Notes: generated by a model from the sequence alone, not told the origin. Positions 1 to 11,893 are shown, numbered from the stretch's first letter. The stretch: 64,000 nucleotides of DNA from Chrysoporthe austroafricana (GCA_001051155.2 JYIP02000006.1:3224001-3288000), one strand, 5' to 3'. Made by a program: numbers and translations.

Positions 1-123
1 CCATACCACACCACACACACGCCAGCTTAGACACATCCGCCTCCCCTCCCCCCTTTCCCCCTCCATTCTGCTGCCGTGGCCCCACAGAGAACTGACCTCG
101 CTCGTGCGCCCGCCCCGGTATAG

Positions 124-530
124 GTCCCATCCGCAAGTACACCAAGGACCACGAGTGGATCGACCTGTCGGCCGACAACAAGACGGGTGTGATCGGCATC
201 AGCGAGTACGCCGCCGAGGCTCTCGGCGACGTCGTGTACGTGGAGCTGCCCGAGGAGGGCAAGGAGGTGGCGGCGGGCGACGCCATCGGCGCCGTGGAGA
301 GCGTCAAGTCGGCCGCCGACATCAACGCGCCCATCGCGTGCAAGATCACGCACGTGAACCTCGAGCTCGAGGAGAAGCCCGGCACGATCAACAAGGTGCC
401 CGAAGACGACAGCGCCGGCGGGGGCTGGATCGCCAAGGTCGCCGTGGACGAGGAGGGGGTCAAGGACCTCGAGGGGCTGATGGACGTGGAGGAGTATAGG
501 GCTTTTACGAGCTCCGAGGGGGATCACTAG
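124..530 (+). CDS. GCV3: Glycine cleavage system H protein, 3' part
   Basis: Lipoyl carrier of the mitochondrial glycine decarboxylase complex; it shuttles the aminomethyl group between the P, T and L proteins. The readable last exon starts after an AG at 122-123 and begins PIRKYTKDHEWI. It runs through the H-protein core and contains ESVKSA, whose Lys is the lipoylation site, followed by the conserved acidic C-terminal part ending at TAG 528-530. The N-terminus with the mitochondrial targeting sequence lies in one or more exons before the window; bases 1-123 read as C/T-rich intron. The exact acceptor is inferred, because an earlier AG near 90 is also possible. The gene converges on the deaminase gene downstream. 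Family assignment is secure; the 5' boundary is not. Confidence 0.9.
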
Positions 531-860
531 ATGGGGCTGGGGGGTGAGGATATAAAACGAAGGAAAAGACATGGAACATCGGGGCTGTCTTCACATGGTC
601 TCCGGTTTTGTTTTCAAGCATGACAGTTCAACCTGGAAGGGGCAAGCAGCCTGATGGAACACGGAACGGCGTTGAGAGTGCGAAGTAGAGTCTATCCGGT
701 AGACTTTGCTGTTCATATTTACACGGTCCTCGGCTCGGTTGCCAATTTGTTGTATCTGATAGAAACAAAGCGAGAAGCATAAAGTCTGCGCCGTCTATGG
801 TATGCCCATGTGGAATGTGTGGTGATGATAGAGCGGTAATGTCGAATGCTGCGATGTTGG
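531..860. other. Convergent intergenic/3' UTR space
   Basis: Spacer between two convergent genes. It holds the 3' untranslated regions of both. No coding signal, tRNA or repeat was seen. Confidence 0.6.
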
Positions 861-1949
861 TCATGCCGCCGGAGCAGCAGCGGCGTCTGCAGCCGAGGTA
901 GGTCCGGGCGTTTCTGCCTTCTGCTTCTTGATGGCATCGAGGATCTTGCTTGCGCCCCTCTCCACGAGGATCGACGCGGCCTTCTTGCCGAGGGCATCAG
1001 CAGCCTCCGGATCTGCCACGTCGCCCGTGATCTCGGCCTCGGCGCCATCCTCACCATCGATGCTGACGACCACCGCTCTCAGCCTTAGATTGCTGCCGAC
1101 ACCTCCCTCCCCGGGGACCCAGTGCGTCTCGACGCCAATCGGCACGCTGCAGCCCCCTTCGAGCGTGCGCATGATACTCCGCTCCGCCTCACAAGCTAGC
1201 ATCGTCTCCGTGTCTGAAACAGGCTTCAGCAGGCTCAGCGTTGCCGCATCACCCTCACGGATCTCGATCGCCAGCGCGCCCTGGCCGACCGCGTGCAGCA
1301 TGCCACCGCCCTCGCTCTCGCTGTCCAGGAACTGCCCTATCCGATGCCCCATGTTCATCCTCAACAGTCCCGCCGCGGCGAGAATCGTGGCGTCGAACCC
1401 CAGGCTCTCGTCGTCGCACTTCCTCATTCTTGTATCGATGTTTCCCCTCATATCCTTGAACACCAGCCCCGGGTACTTCCTCCTCAGCTGTGCGGCCCTC
1501 CTCAGACTGCTCGTTCCAATGACGGCACCTTCCGGCAGATCCGCCAGCTTCTTGTACTTGCCCCCGTGCCCGGCCTTGAACACCACCACGTCCCGCGGGT
1601 CCTCACGCTTCGTGATGCACCCAATGGCACAGCCCGTGGGGAGCGTAGTGGGCATATCCTTGAGGCAGTGCAGGATCATGTCGAGCTGGGGCGGGTCGGA
1701 GGTGAGCATGGCCTCGAGCTCGGACGTCCACAGGCCCTTGCCCAGGTTCGGCAGCGGCGTCGTCTTGTCGCGGTCGCCCATCACGGAGACGGTCACGGTC
1801 TCGAAGTTGATGTGCGGGTGGACCTGCTGCAGCTCACCGATCACGATCTCGCACTGCTTGAGGGCGAGGGCGGAGCGTCGTGTGCCTACGCGGACGGTCG
1901 TGCCCGCCGGGAGTGCAGGTGGGGTTGCCGCGGCGGTGATAGCGGCCAT
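861..1949 (-). CDS. HEM3: Porphobilinogen deaminase (hydroxymethylbilane synthase)
   Basis: Third step of heme synthesis: condenses four porphobilinogen molecules into hydroxymethylbilane in the cytosol. It is a single exon of 362 aa, the usual family length. Visible family signatures are VGTRRSALAL near residue 21, the HCLKDMPT segment with catalytic Asp about residue 98, GTSSLRRAAQLRR at 145, MRGNIDTRMRK at 167, and EGGCSVPIG with the dipyrromethane-cofactor Cys at about 267. The C-terminal domain is complete, with an Ala-rich tail. The start ATG (1947-1949) gives a short Ala/Pro N-terminal extension; no better in-frame start is seen upstream. Convergent with the H protein gene. Confidence 0.96.
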   Translation of the reverse strand: MAAITAAATPPALPAGTTVRVGTRRSALALKQCEIVIGELQQVHPHINFETVTVSVMGDRDKTTPLPNLGKGLWTSELEAMLTSDPPQLDMILHCLKDMPTTLPTGCAIGCITKREDPRDVVVFKAGHGGKYKKLADLPEGAVIGTSSLRRAAQLRRKYPGLVFKDMRGNIDTRMRKCDDESLGFDATILAAAGLLRMNMGHRIGQFLDSESEGGGMLHAVGQGALAIEIREGDAATLSLLKPVSDTETMLACEAERSIMRTLEGGCSVPIGVETHWVPGEGGVGSNLRLRAVVVSIDGEDGAEAEITGDVADPEAADALGKKAASILVERGASKILDAIKKQKAETPGPTSAADAAAAPAA

Positions 1950-2828
1950 TGTGGGCGGTGGTGGTTGGGGTTTAGATGAGGCACGACAAATCTCTGGGTT
2001 TGACGGGAGAGTAAAAGGTTGAGTATCAGTTGACCAAGGGTGCGAGCAGCGAACGACTCAAGTGATCGCTGATGAATCGGCTGCTCAAGTTGTGTAACTT
2101 TGTCGAAGGCAGGAAGAGCTTCGCATTCTATGGCGGGGCAGTAATACGGAAGTGTGACGGAAGGAACAGGGGTCCTAACTTTCTCGCGATTGAGTTCACC
2201 CTTAGTCATCTCGACCCCGCGCGACTTCCCCCCTCATGGGACAAGAAAAGAAAATAAAATAAAATAGGAAAACAACAAGAGAATTAGTAAAACAAAATCA
2301 AGTAGACCAAATAGAAATGATTCTTCGTTCGTTTAGGACTGGGTCTCATACATGTAACGCCGGTGTTCAAGAACAGCCTCGGTGCGAAAGTTCTTCTTTT
2401 GCCTTGTAAATACCGTGTCCATATGTTTATTTGCTATCTATAGATCTTCGGGGCATGTCTCTTTGCGTCTTCCTTGATCACGATTTAGCTCGAGTTTGAC
2501 GGAAGGTCGAAGGGATGGCATTGTGCTAGATCAATATAGCGGCCAATCTTTGGTCTTCGTAGGCATAACATTGCACAGTCTCTGGTCGACGTTGCGCTGT
2601 CTCGAAGTTTGCGTCTCGCCGACTCAAGTGCTGTTCTGTTCCAGCGGTGGAAGCGTCATTCTTGCCACCGTGAATCGAAGGCTGTCCAGCCTACTAGAGC
2701 GCCTCCATTCGTTCGTCTGGGATGTTCTAAGCGCCGGTGGCCATTCAGCAGAGGCCGACACACCATCCCATGACGAGCCCTCTCGGGTCAGACCGTTGCA
2801 GGTCCCACAGTGCAAAGGCTCCATCGTC
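1950..2828. other. Intergenic, promoter side of HEM3
   Basis: The part next to 1949 should hold the HEM3 promoter. An A-rich stretch lies at 2240-2310. Short open frames here show no recognisable protein. Confidence 0.5.
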
Positions 2829-3068
2829 CTACTCCGGCTGGCAGACAAACTCGTCGATGTCGTCGGGTGTCGAGTACAAATCGCCTAAGCTGGCTGCCAG
2901 ATGGTCCAGATCCTGCGTGACGACCATCCTGTGTGCGTGCCATCTGTCCCTGTGGACGCCGTTCCTAGTCAGTGAGGGGATCAGCATAGCCTCATAGGAC
3001 AGCTCCCCGACGCCCTTGGGAGACACGACCCAACGGTTTACGTTGCCCGTCCTCCTCCTCGGTGCCAT
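2829..3068 (-). CDS. Possible small protein, unrecognised
   Basis: A 79-codon frame from an ATG at 3066-3068, starting MAPRRRTGNVNRW and ending FVCQPE. Its composition is protein-like and its codons mostly end in G or C, unlike the flanking spacer. It is divergent from the small secreted protein gene and its 5' end overlaps that gene's TATA region. The frame stays open up to 3140, so it could also be the last exon of a longer gene. I recognise no family; it may be chance. Confidence 0.3.
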   Translation of the reverse strand: MAPRRRTGNVNRWVVSPKGVGELSYEAMLIPSLTRNGVHRDRWHAHRMVVTQDLDHLAASLGDLYSTPDDIDEFVCQPE

Positions 3069-3084
3069 GCTGGCGTCCAGAACG

Positions 3085-3092
3085 TATAAAAT
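3085..3092 (+). promoter_or_regulatory. TATA box for the small secreted protein gene
   Basis: TATAAAAT lies about 120 bp before the chosen ATG at 3211. This placement favours 3211 over the earlier in-frame codon at 3016, which would lie upstream of the TATA box. Confidence 0.55.
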
Positions 3093-3210
3093 CCCGAGCA
3101 CGTCATGGGGGGCGGGAGACTTCCCACTAGGAAGATTCATTCCCCAGGAATCCTCATATTCACATCCACAGGCATCGTCCGCTTCCCTGGAGCCCTCTCA
3201 AGCTTTCAAT

Positions 3211-3756
3211 ATGAAGACACTTGCCAATCTCGCCATGGTGACCGCCGTGCTCGCGGGCAAACTCCCGGAGCACATGCAACACTACTCCAGCATGAGCCTG
3301 GAGTCGTCCGCCACGCCTGGCATCGCCGCCTCCAACTCCACAGGGGCACACTGCGGCGTGGGCTACACGTACTGCGGATACATCCTCAAGGAGCAGAAGA
3401 GTAAGCCACCTAGAGAACTACTCTCACCTCGCAGTACGGTATGCTCATCATCCTCCCTCATAGACTTCGATGAGGCCACTATCCTCACGGCATACTGCGC
3501 CGGTGGGTATTGCGACGCGACCAAGGGCACCACGGACACAGACCCGATGCAAGGTCTGTACGTGTGCCTGCCCGAATCCGCCATCCCCAAGAGGGACGCC
3601 AGCGCCGATGAGCTGTACACTGGCCCGGTCAAGATCGAGCTCCTCTGCGCCTGCAGCGGCAAGCCGTTCGGAGGTGGTGAGAATGTCTGCTTGAACCCGG
3701 ATGGGGATCACATTGGGAGATGCAGCACGCCTTGCCTCAACTCTGCGTCATCTTGA
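3211..3756 (+). CDS. Small secreted cysteine-rich protein, effector-like
   Basis: Two exons, 3211-3400 and 3464-3756, joined over a 63-bp intron (GTAAGC...TAG) give 160 aa. The intron length is a multiple of three and has no stop, so read-through would also stay open. A signal peptide (MKTLANLAMVTAVLAG) is followed by a mature chain with about ten Cys, including the motif CGVGYTYCGYIL soon after the N-terminal linker and a closing CxC, CLNPDG, C, CLN pattern. Similar short secreted proteins with a TYCG-type motif are common and uncharacterised in filamentous ascomycetes. Even Cys number and small size suggest a disulfide-stabilised extracellular protein; an effector role is inference. Confidence 0.75.
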   Translation: MKTLANLAMVTAVLAGKLPEHMQHYSSMSLESSATPGIAASNSTGAHCGVGYTYCGYILKEQKSKPPRELLSPRSTVCSSSSLIDFDEATILTAYCAGGYCDATKGTTDTDPMQGLYVCLPESAIPKRDASADELYTGPVKIELLCACSGKPFGGGENVCLNPDGDHIGRCSTPCLNSASS

Positions 3757-4987
3757 GGAGGACACCAAGGCCATGTGACCGCATGAGACTGTATGGGTGG
3801 TGTCTCGCGGTGTGGAAGAAGGAAAGATGTGGTTGACGGCCTGCTCCTGGGGGTCGGGCCTGGAGACGACCATGCTCGTCCTTCCTTGCCTTGGCGATGT
3901 GTCGTTACATGTGCGTAGGTAGTTGCTACCAGGGGTCCAGTTGACTCAATACTTGTATGCTTGTTCTGCGCCGTGCTCCGATTCCGAACGGTCTGCGTGG
4001 GCCCTTGTTCTAGGTGGTGACTCGGTCGAGGCGCTGCGCGCAATGGAGCATCTCCTGTGCGCAGTCATAATCATCGAGCTGACCTCGCAGGACCGCGAAC
4101 GCGCCTCGGTGGGCCTGGGCAGGGGTGAAGAAGCAACACCCGTCATGCACGACCCGAAGTTGGGCTAGGCTTGGGGGCCTTTTCGATTCCGGCATCGGAT
4201 CGACCCTTGGCCACGGAGATGTTCCCCGTGGGGCAGACAATCAATTTCTGCAGACGACGTCATGCAGGGCCGACCAGGGCGGGTTTTTCAGACCAAATTA
4301 TTTGCGATGCGATCCTTTTGGTTGGCGCGCCATTGGTGACAGTCATAGGATGTGGGTAAGTTGGCACATCCTTGGCCTTTTCTAGGTCTCGTCCTCTCTC
4401 CTGGACGGTGGCGCTGGTGGTCGGAATCACCGCCTCGGCCAGAGCTGGCGAAGGCATGCAGGTAGACTGACGATGCATGCCCATGGGGAATGGAAATTGG
4501 AGACACTATGTAGAGTGCACAGATGCCGTTCATCCCGTCTAGCTGGACAGCCGCAGTGACCAGAACGGCTCCCAAGCGACGGTCTCAATACTAGCATGAA
4601 CAACCGGATCTCATTTGTAGTGATGGGATTTCCTCTCCGCGCAGAGCAGCACAGCTCCTGGTGGGCTCACCCAACATGCCTCCTCTGCCCAGTATAGCCT
4701 GCTACGCCCGTAAATGGCCAACTGCAGACGGCATCACGCATCACGTCCTATGAGCATGCATCTGTAGGGCTTATTAATTCGGTGGTGGGTCAGGCTGGGA
4801 CTAGGTGACTCTTGTTCACTCCGAAACCCAAGCCAGGCCGGGGCCAAGGCTGGTCTCAATTGCCCCTCGTCCAAAATTTCACCTGCCGCAGCAAACACTA
4901 AGAGAGTACTAAAGTTACTCATGCCCCTCCAAGCACAACCCAACTTCTCCCCGTCCATAACCACAACCACCACAACATATAGTCACA
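3757..4987. other. Intergenic, upstream of homocitrate synthase
   Basis: No convincing gene. A perfect TGACTCA (a CPC1/Gcn4-type site, palindromic apart from its centre) occurs at 3942-3948, but about 1 kb from the LYS20 start, so its relevance is uncertain. Several short overlapping frames on both strands look random. Confidence 0.45.
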
Positions 4988-6595
<1,608 letters not shown>

Positions 6596-7726
6596 GTCCG
6601 GAGCTGCCGATGCGGAAGGAGGGCGTTCGGTCTCAGGGCCCACCAAGGACATGCGTGCGGCTTGTAGACGAAAAAGTGATTTATACTGGCGCAATCGGTG
6701 TATTAGGGGATAACCAAGATGAACATTTCAGTGAAGATTACTTGTGCAATGTACCATGTGCCTGCGTGACGATAGGCCTTCTCCGGGCCGGTGCCTGAGA
6801 CTCTGAAGTGTCTGGGTGCCTAAGGTAGTGAGATCTGTGTTGATAGCTGATTCTAGGACTGCATGCTCCGGTATGGATGCAGTTCAAATCAGGTATGTCC
6901 CATGAAGGAGGCTTGTAGCAAGGTGGCCCTCGAGAAAGCCGGCCTTCAAAAAAGACAGACATCCTGAGCACATCGTACTCGACTGCATATCCCACATGGT
7001 GGTCCCATAAAAAGAGACATAGCAAGTCAGAGTCGGAGGCACTGTCAGTCCGGAGGGAAAGGGAAGAAAGAATCGGACGCCCAGCTGGAGATCACTTTCG
7101 TGGGGTGAATTGTACGGCGAGAGGGGGGGAGAATCTCTGCTCTTGTTTATGTACGTGCTGCCCAGCTTGCCGTCGATATCCGTAATCCCGGCCTTCCGCC
7201 CCGCCGTGCTTCCGCGTGCTGGAAAGCAGCGGTAGGTGTGGTGAAGCCCAGTCGGGAGGCGAGTGCGTAGTAGCAGTGAGGGAGAATAAAAGAGAGGTCA
7301 GGTCAGATCCACCGCGCGCGGGACGGAGACCGATCCCTCCCGTCGTCACAGGCTGCAGATCAGGCCATCTCCGTCGCAGGCCATCTCATAATACGTTATG
7401 CTACAATAATATGTCTTACGGAAAGGCCTCCCAAAGTCAAATAAAAAAAGGGATCTTCCTCGACTAGCTCAGCGCGCCTGGGACCTGCATTCCTTGTTGT
7501 CGGATCTGATCTGATCTCAATCTCTTGTCAGAAGCCTGCTGAGTCCCGACGGAGGGGCGGGTGGGCTGTTGGTCTGGCGGCCACCCACCAAACGCGGATG
7601 AAAATTGCCGCGTGCTAATCAGCGCTCTCCCCTTCCCCCCTCCTCGAACGAGAATTACTTGTCGTCCAAGCCAACAACAATCATATGGCAAAAATGATGC
7701 CAAAAAGCAACTCAATCACAGTCTGT
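6596..7726. other. Intergenic
   Basis: Contains the homocitrate synthase 3' UTR. No gene, repeat family or RNA recognised. Confidence 0.5.
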
Positions 7727-7841
7727 GTCTGCCCCATGAATCGAACATGGGTCTCTTCGGGCCTGGCTGAACACAAATCTTTCTGTGAAGAAAGTTCGGT
7801 CCGTCCACAACGAAGTGTACTGACCACTATACTAGGCAGAC
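7727..7841 (-). tRNA. tRNA-His: tRNA-His (GTG) with a 44-nt intron
   Basis: On the minus strand the acceptor arms GTCTGCC (7835-7841) and GGCAGAC (7727-7733) pair perfectly. A D-arm GTATAGTGGTCAGTAC follows, then an anticodon stem CTTCG/CGAAG with loop TTGTGG-C, and a T-arm CCATG-TTCGATT-CATGG. The anticodon GTG reads His codons. The 44-nt insertion at 7761-7804 sits one base 3' of the anticodon, the canonical nuclear tRNA intron position. Removing it leaves 71 nt, like yeast tRNA-His before addition of G-1. Confidence 0.93.
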
Positions 7842-8685
7842 TAGGTCACCATTATCAAACTTCTCCAGATTCCAGGTTATGTACGCATTCCGCCACGACA
7901 AATAGCGCCTCCCCCCGCCCCCCCCCAAAATCTACATGTCCCTTAACAAGACGAGAAGGGCAAAAACCTCTCGGCCATCCCTAGGAGTGACATGCAGAAT
8001 GTTAAGATACGGGCAGCTCGGAATGCATCGTGCAAGAAGATGTTGGTTCAATAGTTCAAAGCGTAATCTGACCTACCTAATATGTCTTTAGACCCACTGC
8101 TTGTTTAGACGACCAAGATTTTATTCAAGCAGCTACATACAACTTGAGTTTTCCTTCCACCTGGTATTCTTCAGATTTCTATACTAGGCAGACTAGATTG
8201 TGACACTAGACATAGCAGACCATCACTATCTGTTAGTGAAAATTCTGCGTTTCGGATGACTTGGGCTCACAGGAACAGGCCGCTTAAGTGGAGATAGGAC
8301 TACGTTGGCCCGGATCCAACAGGATTCAGGCGTATTGGTTTATGTAATCCAGCGTCAGGAAATAAATCAGCTTCCGATAGAGACCGAAGAACTGGATGTA
8401 TAAGATCGAACATTCCTGCCGTTAGATAGATTTCGTAATTGCTCTTCAGTCGTCAATCTAAATACAGTTCTCTTTTAAATGTAGCCCCAAAGGCGAATAA
8501 ATACTTGTATTCCGATTATCAGTTGTATTTCCCACTTTCCCTACCCACGTTGAACTTTTAGCTACCCACGCTGACCTGTATGCCCGGTGTTTGTATTACA
8601 AAAGCCCGCCCGGGCGAGCACAGAGTCCTGTCAGGGCTCCACATATCGTGCTTCTCGTTCCCGGTCGTTCGCTGTCGGTAAGGAT
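7842..8685. other. Intergenic with a tRNA-5'-end fragment
   Basis: AT-rich spacer. An 18-bp exact copy of the tRNA-His 5' end and flank (8179-8196 versus 7827-7844) is the only structure seen. Confidence 0.5.
8179..8196. repeat. Duplicated tRNA-His 5'-end fragment
   Basis: The 18 bases CTATACTAGGCAGACTAG repeat those at 7827-7844, which cover the tRNA acceptor 5' strand and three flanking bases. The rest of the tRNA is absent here. Confidence 0.6.
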
Positions 8686-8693
8686 TATAAATA
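8686..8693 (+). promoter_or_regulatory. TATA box for the Zn2Cys6 factor
   Basis: TATAAATA 57 bp before the ATG at 8750. It supports that start over the open frame reaching back to 8591. Confidence 0.5.
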
Positions 8694-8749
8694 CATATAA
8701 CACACCACAGGTATGGGTACGTACGGTGCAAGCAATATTGAAAGCAACA

Positions 8750-9958
8750 ATGTCCTCGCCGAATGTCCACAACGCTCGTGTTTCCCGCAGGCAAGAGGTG
8801 CCTGCCAACTTGGTTCTGAGCTGGCAGAGCTCGACGCTCCGCGGTGCCAGGTCACTGGCTCGGCGGCCAAAGACGGCGTGCGAGAGATGCCGCACAGCCA
8901 AGGTAAAATGCCACGGAGACGGGCACCGCGAATGCGACCGTTGCACCAGCCGCGGACTTGCTTGCATATACGTACAGCCCGCGCCGTCTCCCACCGCTTC
9001 CTCTCAACGTCATTCGGATGCGGATCGGACCACGCTCGAAGGGATTCAGATGGACTTTAGCGCCGACGCTCCAGATCAGTTCGGAGGCGACAATGCCGCC
9101 TTTCAGCAACTGTTTGGGTCTTCCGTAGGCTGGTCCAGCATGAACAGCATCCATCCGACAGAGAGCTCAGAGCAGCAGCAGATGGACTGGAGCGCGGTGG
9201 ACCCGACTCTTGCTTGGACGTCGGGCATGAGCCCGGCGACGGCCCTCGATCTATCTGGGCCATTCTTCGGCACTTCTACAACCTCGTCCGACACATCAGC
9301 TACGAATAACACCGGACTCGTCACACCTCCAGCCAAGCAGGGGCCCACCCTTTCGAGCCTCGGCCTCTTCCCCCTAATAAACAGCACCACCGCAGTGGAC
9401 CTCTGCTGGCAGAACCAGCTCGCCTCGCAAAGCTGCCAATGCCGGACAGGCCTTGCCCTGCTCATCCCCAACGCCAGGGCAGCGCTGCAAGAGCGGCGGC
9501 TCGACGGCGTCTTCCAGGTGACGAGCGACGTGATCCAGCAGTGCCAGGGCATTGTCAGCTGCAAGGACTGCAGCGTCAACTGCACCGACCTGATCTGCAT
9601 CACGGCCGTGTTCCAGGAGGCGGATGTCTGCTTCGAGTACATCGCCAAGGGCGATATCGACAGGCCCATCAACGTGAGCATAGGGTCGTACGAGATGGCG
9701 GTGGACGAGCAGGACGTCAAGCACTGGAGGGAGATGTTGGTGATGCAGTTGGTGAGGCGGGCTAACCGGCTGCTGGACTCGATCAGTGCAAGAGGCCAGG
9801 ACATGCTAAAGGATCTAGATCCGCGGTGTCGATTGGGAAGGGTGAATATTGACTATTTACAGGCCGTCGTCGGGAACTCCAGGGAGAATTTCCAACACAT
9901 CATGAAGGTATTCCGGGACGAGGCGGGAACGGGAGAGTCAGAGTTGCCGAGCACGTAA
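8750..9958 (+). CDS. Zn2Cys6 transcription factor, AflR-type C-terminus
   Basis: Nuclear regulator of 402 aa in one exon. The binuclear zinc cluster has Cys at 44, 47, 54, 62, 65 and 72 (spacing 2-6-7-2-6), preceded by basic ARRPKTACERC. A Ser/Thr/Gln-rich middle follows, then a C-terminal region starting CQCRTGLALLIPNA that continues with helices and a Cys-rich CQGIVSCKDCSVNC piece. That layout resembles the AflR-like regulatory domain found in many fungal secondary-metabolite regulators, which often controls nearby genes. It converges on an MFS exporter gene, with only about 250 bp between them, and no biosynthetic backbone enzyme is in the window. The start was chosen from the TATA position. 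Confidence 0.85.
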   Translation: MSSPNVHNARVSRRQEVPANLVLSWQSSTLRGARSLARRPKTACERCRTAKVKCHGDGHRECDRCTSRGLACIYVQPAPSPTASSQRHSDADRTTLEGIQMDFSADAPDQFGGDNAAFQQLFGSSVGWSSMNSIHPTESSEQQQMDWSAVDPTLAWTSGMSPATALDLSGPFFGTSTTSSDTSATNNTGLVTPPAKQGPTLSSLGLFPLINSTTAVDLCWQNQLASQSCQCRTGLALLIPNARAALQERRLDGVFQVTSDVIQQCQGIVSCKDCSVNCTDLICITAVFQEADVCFEYIAKGDIDRPINVSIGSYEMAVDEQDVKHWREMLVMQLVRRANRLLDSISARGQDMLKDLDPRCRLGRVNIDYLQAVVGNSRENFQHIMKVFRDEAGTGESELPST

Positions 9959-10210
9959 CCTTCAATTGTGGCTCAGACTCTCTTACATGTAATTGTAGCT
10001 GAGTTGTGTAGGTTGCACTTACACACTCTGTCTATCTGTAATTATAAGGACTATATTTATAAAAAGAAACCCAAGTATTTAGGCACAATGAGTGAAGAAG
10101 AACCTCCTTACCTAGCCAAGCATCCTCATCTCTTTTGTAAGCCTATCGGTGCCAACGAGACGGAAGCGATGCGTACGCTACAAAGTACCAGGCCCCTACA
10201 TATACACGAC

Positions 10211-11893
10211 CTACGCGCTACCTCCTCCGAACAGCTTGACTCTCTTCATAAATAAGCTAAGCACGGCCGTCAAGCTGCCCGCTACAATGACTAAAATATA
10301 CACTTTATCCATGGCCGCAATAATGGCATCCAACACTTGCGTCCTCACATCCTGGTCCAGAGTATCCAGGAACCCGCTCGTGGCGCCTTGTATGGCGCTT
10401 CCGATTGTCTTAGATGGTACGTCCGGCAGAATGGCCTGGATGGCCGTCCGCGCGTCGTTGAGAAATACAGTATTAGCGATGGCGAGGGATATGCAAATAC
10501 CGAGGAACTGCCCCAGCATCACCAAGCCAACAACGGCGGGTACTTGTTCCGGCGCCACGACCGCTTGAGCAACTGAGAGAGAAGCTTGCAGCCACATGCC
10601 GACCCCGGAGCCGAGGATGATCGTGTATCCGTAGATGCGGCTCATCGAAGTGTCCGCTCGCACCGTATGCATGAGCGCCGCGCCCGTCATGGCGAGGAGG
10701 CCGCCGACCGTGAACCATGGCGTGTAGTACCCCAGCTTGCTCATTAGGCTGCCGTTGACGATGATAAAGAAGACCATGATGACGATAAACGGAAGGAGGC
10801 GGACACCGGCATCCAACGCCGTATCGCCCCGAGTAAACTGGAAGAAGGTCGGGACGAAGTAGATAGGCACGAACGCGGAGGCACCGGCTGACGCGCAGCA
10901 GGCGACGAGAATAAGGATACTGGGGTTATTGAGGATCTGCACGGGAATGATGCGGCGGGCCAGAGTAGTGGCGATGGTGAGGACCTGTTGGATGGCGAGG
11001 AGGATGAACAGCACGCCGGACGCACAGAAGCAGCCGATAACCTGGCCGGATTTCCAGGGGTAGACGACGCCCCCCCAGTTGATAGCGAGGATAAAGGTGA
11101 CGAGACCGCCCATGAGAAGGAGGTTGCCGACATAATCTATTTCTGCATAACGCACCTTCAACGAGATGCCGGGGCGGGGATCGACGTGGTTGGGTAGCAG
11201 GAAGAGATAGGCTGGCACTGCGGGAACGGCGACAAGGAGGTTGATGTAGAAGGCCCAGCGCCAGCCAACGGTAGATATGCTGAAGGCGCCTCCGATAATG
11301 GGGCCGAGGACAATTCCGATGCCCCAGGTAAGGCCGGTGAGGCCAACATAGAAGGGCCGCTCCTTCATGGTGGTGGTGGCAGCGATGAGGGTCATGACGC
11401 CCATGTAGATGCCCGCGCCGCCCACGCCGGCAAGGGCGCGGCCCACGATCAGGGCGTTGACATTGGGCGCGGCGCCGCAGAGGGCGGAGCCGGCTTCGAA
11501 GAGGAGCACGCAGGTCAGGTAGAGGGTCTTGGCGTTGAATTGGCCGTAAAGGCGCCCCCATGGCATGACGAAGGCGGTGGCTGGCATGACCAAGCCGTTG
11601 CTGAGCCACGACAGTTTGTCTATCGCATCCCATTCGGCGACGATACCGGACTGGATGTCGGCCACCACGGTGCAGTCGAACGCGTACAGGAAAATCGAGG
11701 AAAGCAGGGCAGCGCACGAAAAGGCCCATTTGAAGCCGTGAATGTCGCGCGGCGAGGGTTCGGGAGCTTCAGCTGCCTTGGCGCCTTCAACATCGTGGTC
11801 TTGCTTCTCGATGGCGTTATTGTCAGAAGAGGTCTGGTCGGACGGAGGATCCGAGGCGGTGCTTTCTTTCTCCGCCATGTTCTCAAACCGCAA
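10211..11893 (-). CDS. MFS drug:H+ antiporter, DHA2 (14-TM) type
   Basis: Plasma-membrane exporter of 560 aa in one exon, the usual length for 14-spanner DHA2 proteins such as fungal toxin or azole pumps. After an acidic, Ser-rich cytosolic tail of about 50 residues come serial hydrophobic segments. Visible motifs are WLSNGLVMPATAFVMPWGRLYGQF (loop 2-3, motif A-like), GRALAGVGGAGIY (motif B-like) and LGPIIGGAFS (motif C of antiporters) before WRWAFYINL. A second ATG at 11878 (MAEKES) is an equally good start. It faces the Zn2Cys6 regulator tail to tail. Substrate unknown. Confidence 0.92.
   Translation of the reverse strand: MRFENMAEKESTASDPPSDQTSSDNNAIEKQDHDVEGAKAAEAPEPSPRDIHGFKWAFSCAALLSSIFLYAFDCTVVADIQSGIVAEWDAIDKLSWLSNGLVMPATAFVMPWGRLYGQFNAKTLYLTCVLLFEAGSALCGAAPNVNALIVGRALAGVGGAGIYMGVMTLIAATTTMKERPFYVGLTGLTWGIGIVLGPIIGGAFSISTVGWRWAFYINLLVAVPAVPAYLFLLPNHVDPRPGISLKVRYAEIDYVGNLLLMGGLVTFILAINWGGVVYPWKSGQVIGCFCASGVLFILLAIQQVLTIATTLARRIIPVQILNNPSILILVACCASAGASAFVPIYFVPTFFQFTRGDTALDAGVRLLPFIVIMVFFIIVNGSLMSKLGYYTPWFTVGGLLAMTGAALMHTVRADTSMSRIYGYTIILGSGVGMWLQASLSVAQAVVAPEQVPAVVGLVMLGQFLGICISLAIANTVFLNDARTAIQAILPDVPSKTIGSAIQGATSGFLDTLDQDVRTQVLDAIIAAMDKVYILVIVAGSLTAVLSLFMKRVKLFGGGSA

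Noticed and set aside
3016..3210. N-terminal extension of the small secreted protein
   Set aside because: It would start upstream of the TATA box and bury the signal peptide inside the protein.
8750..11893. Secondary-metabolite gene cluster
   Set aside because: Only a regulator and an exporter are present; no PKS, NRPS, terpene cyclase or tailoring enzymes adjoin them.
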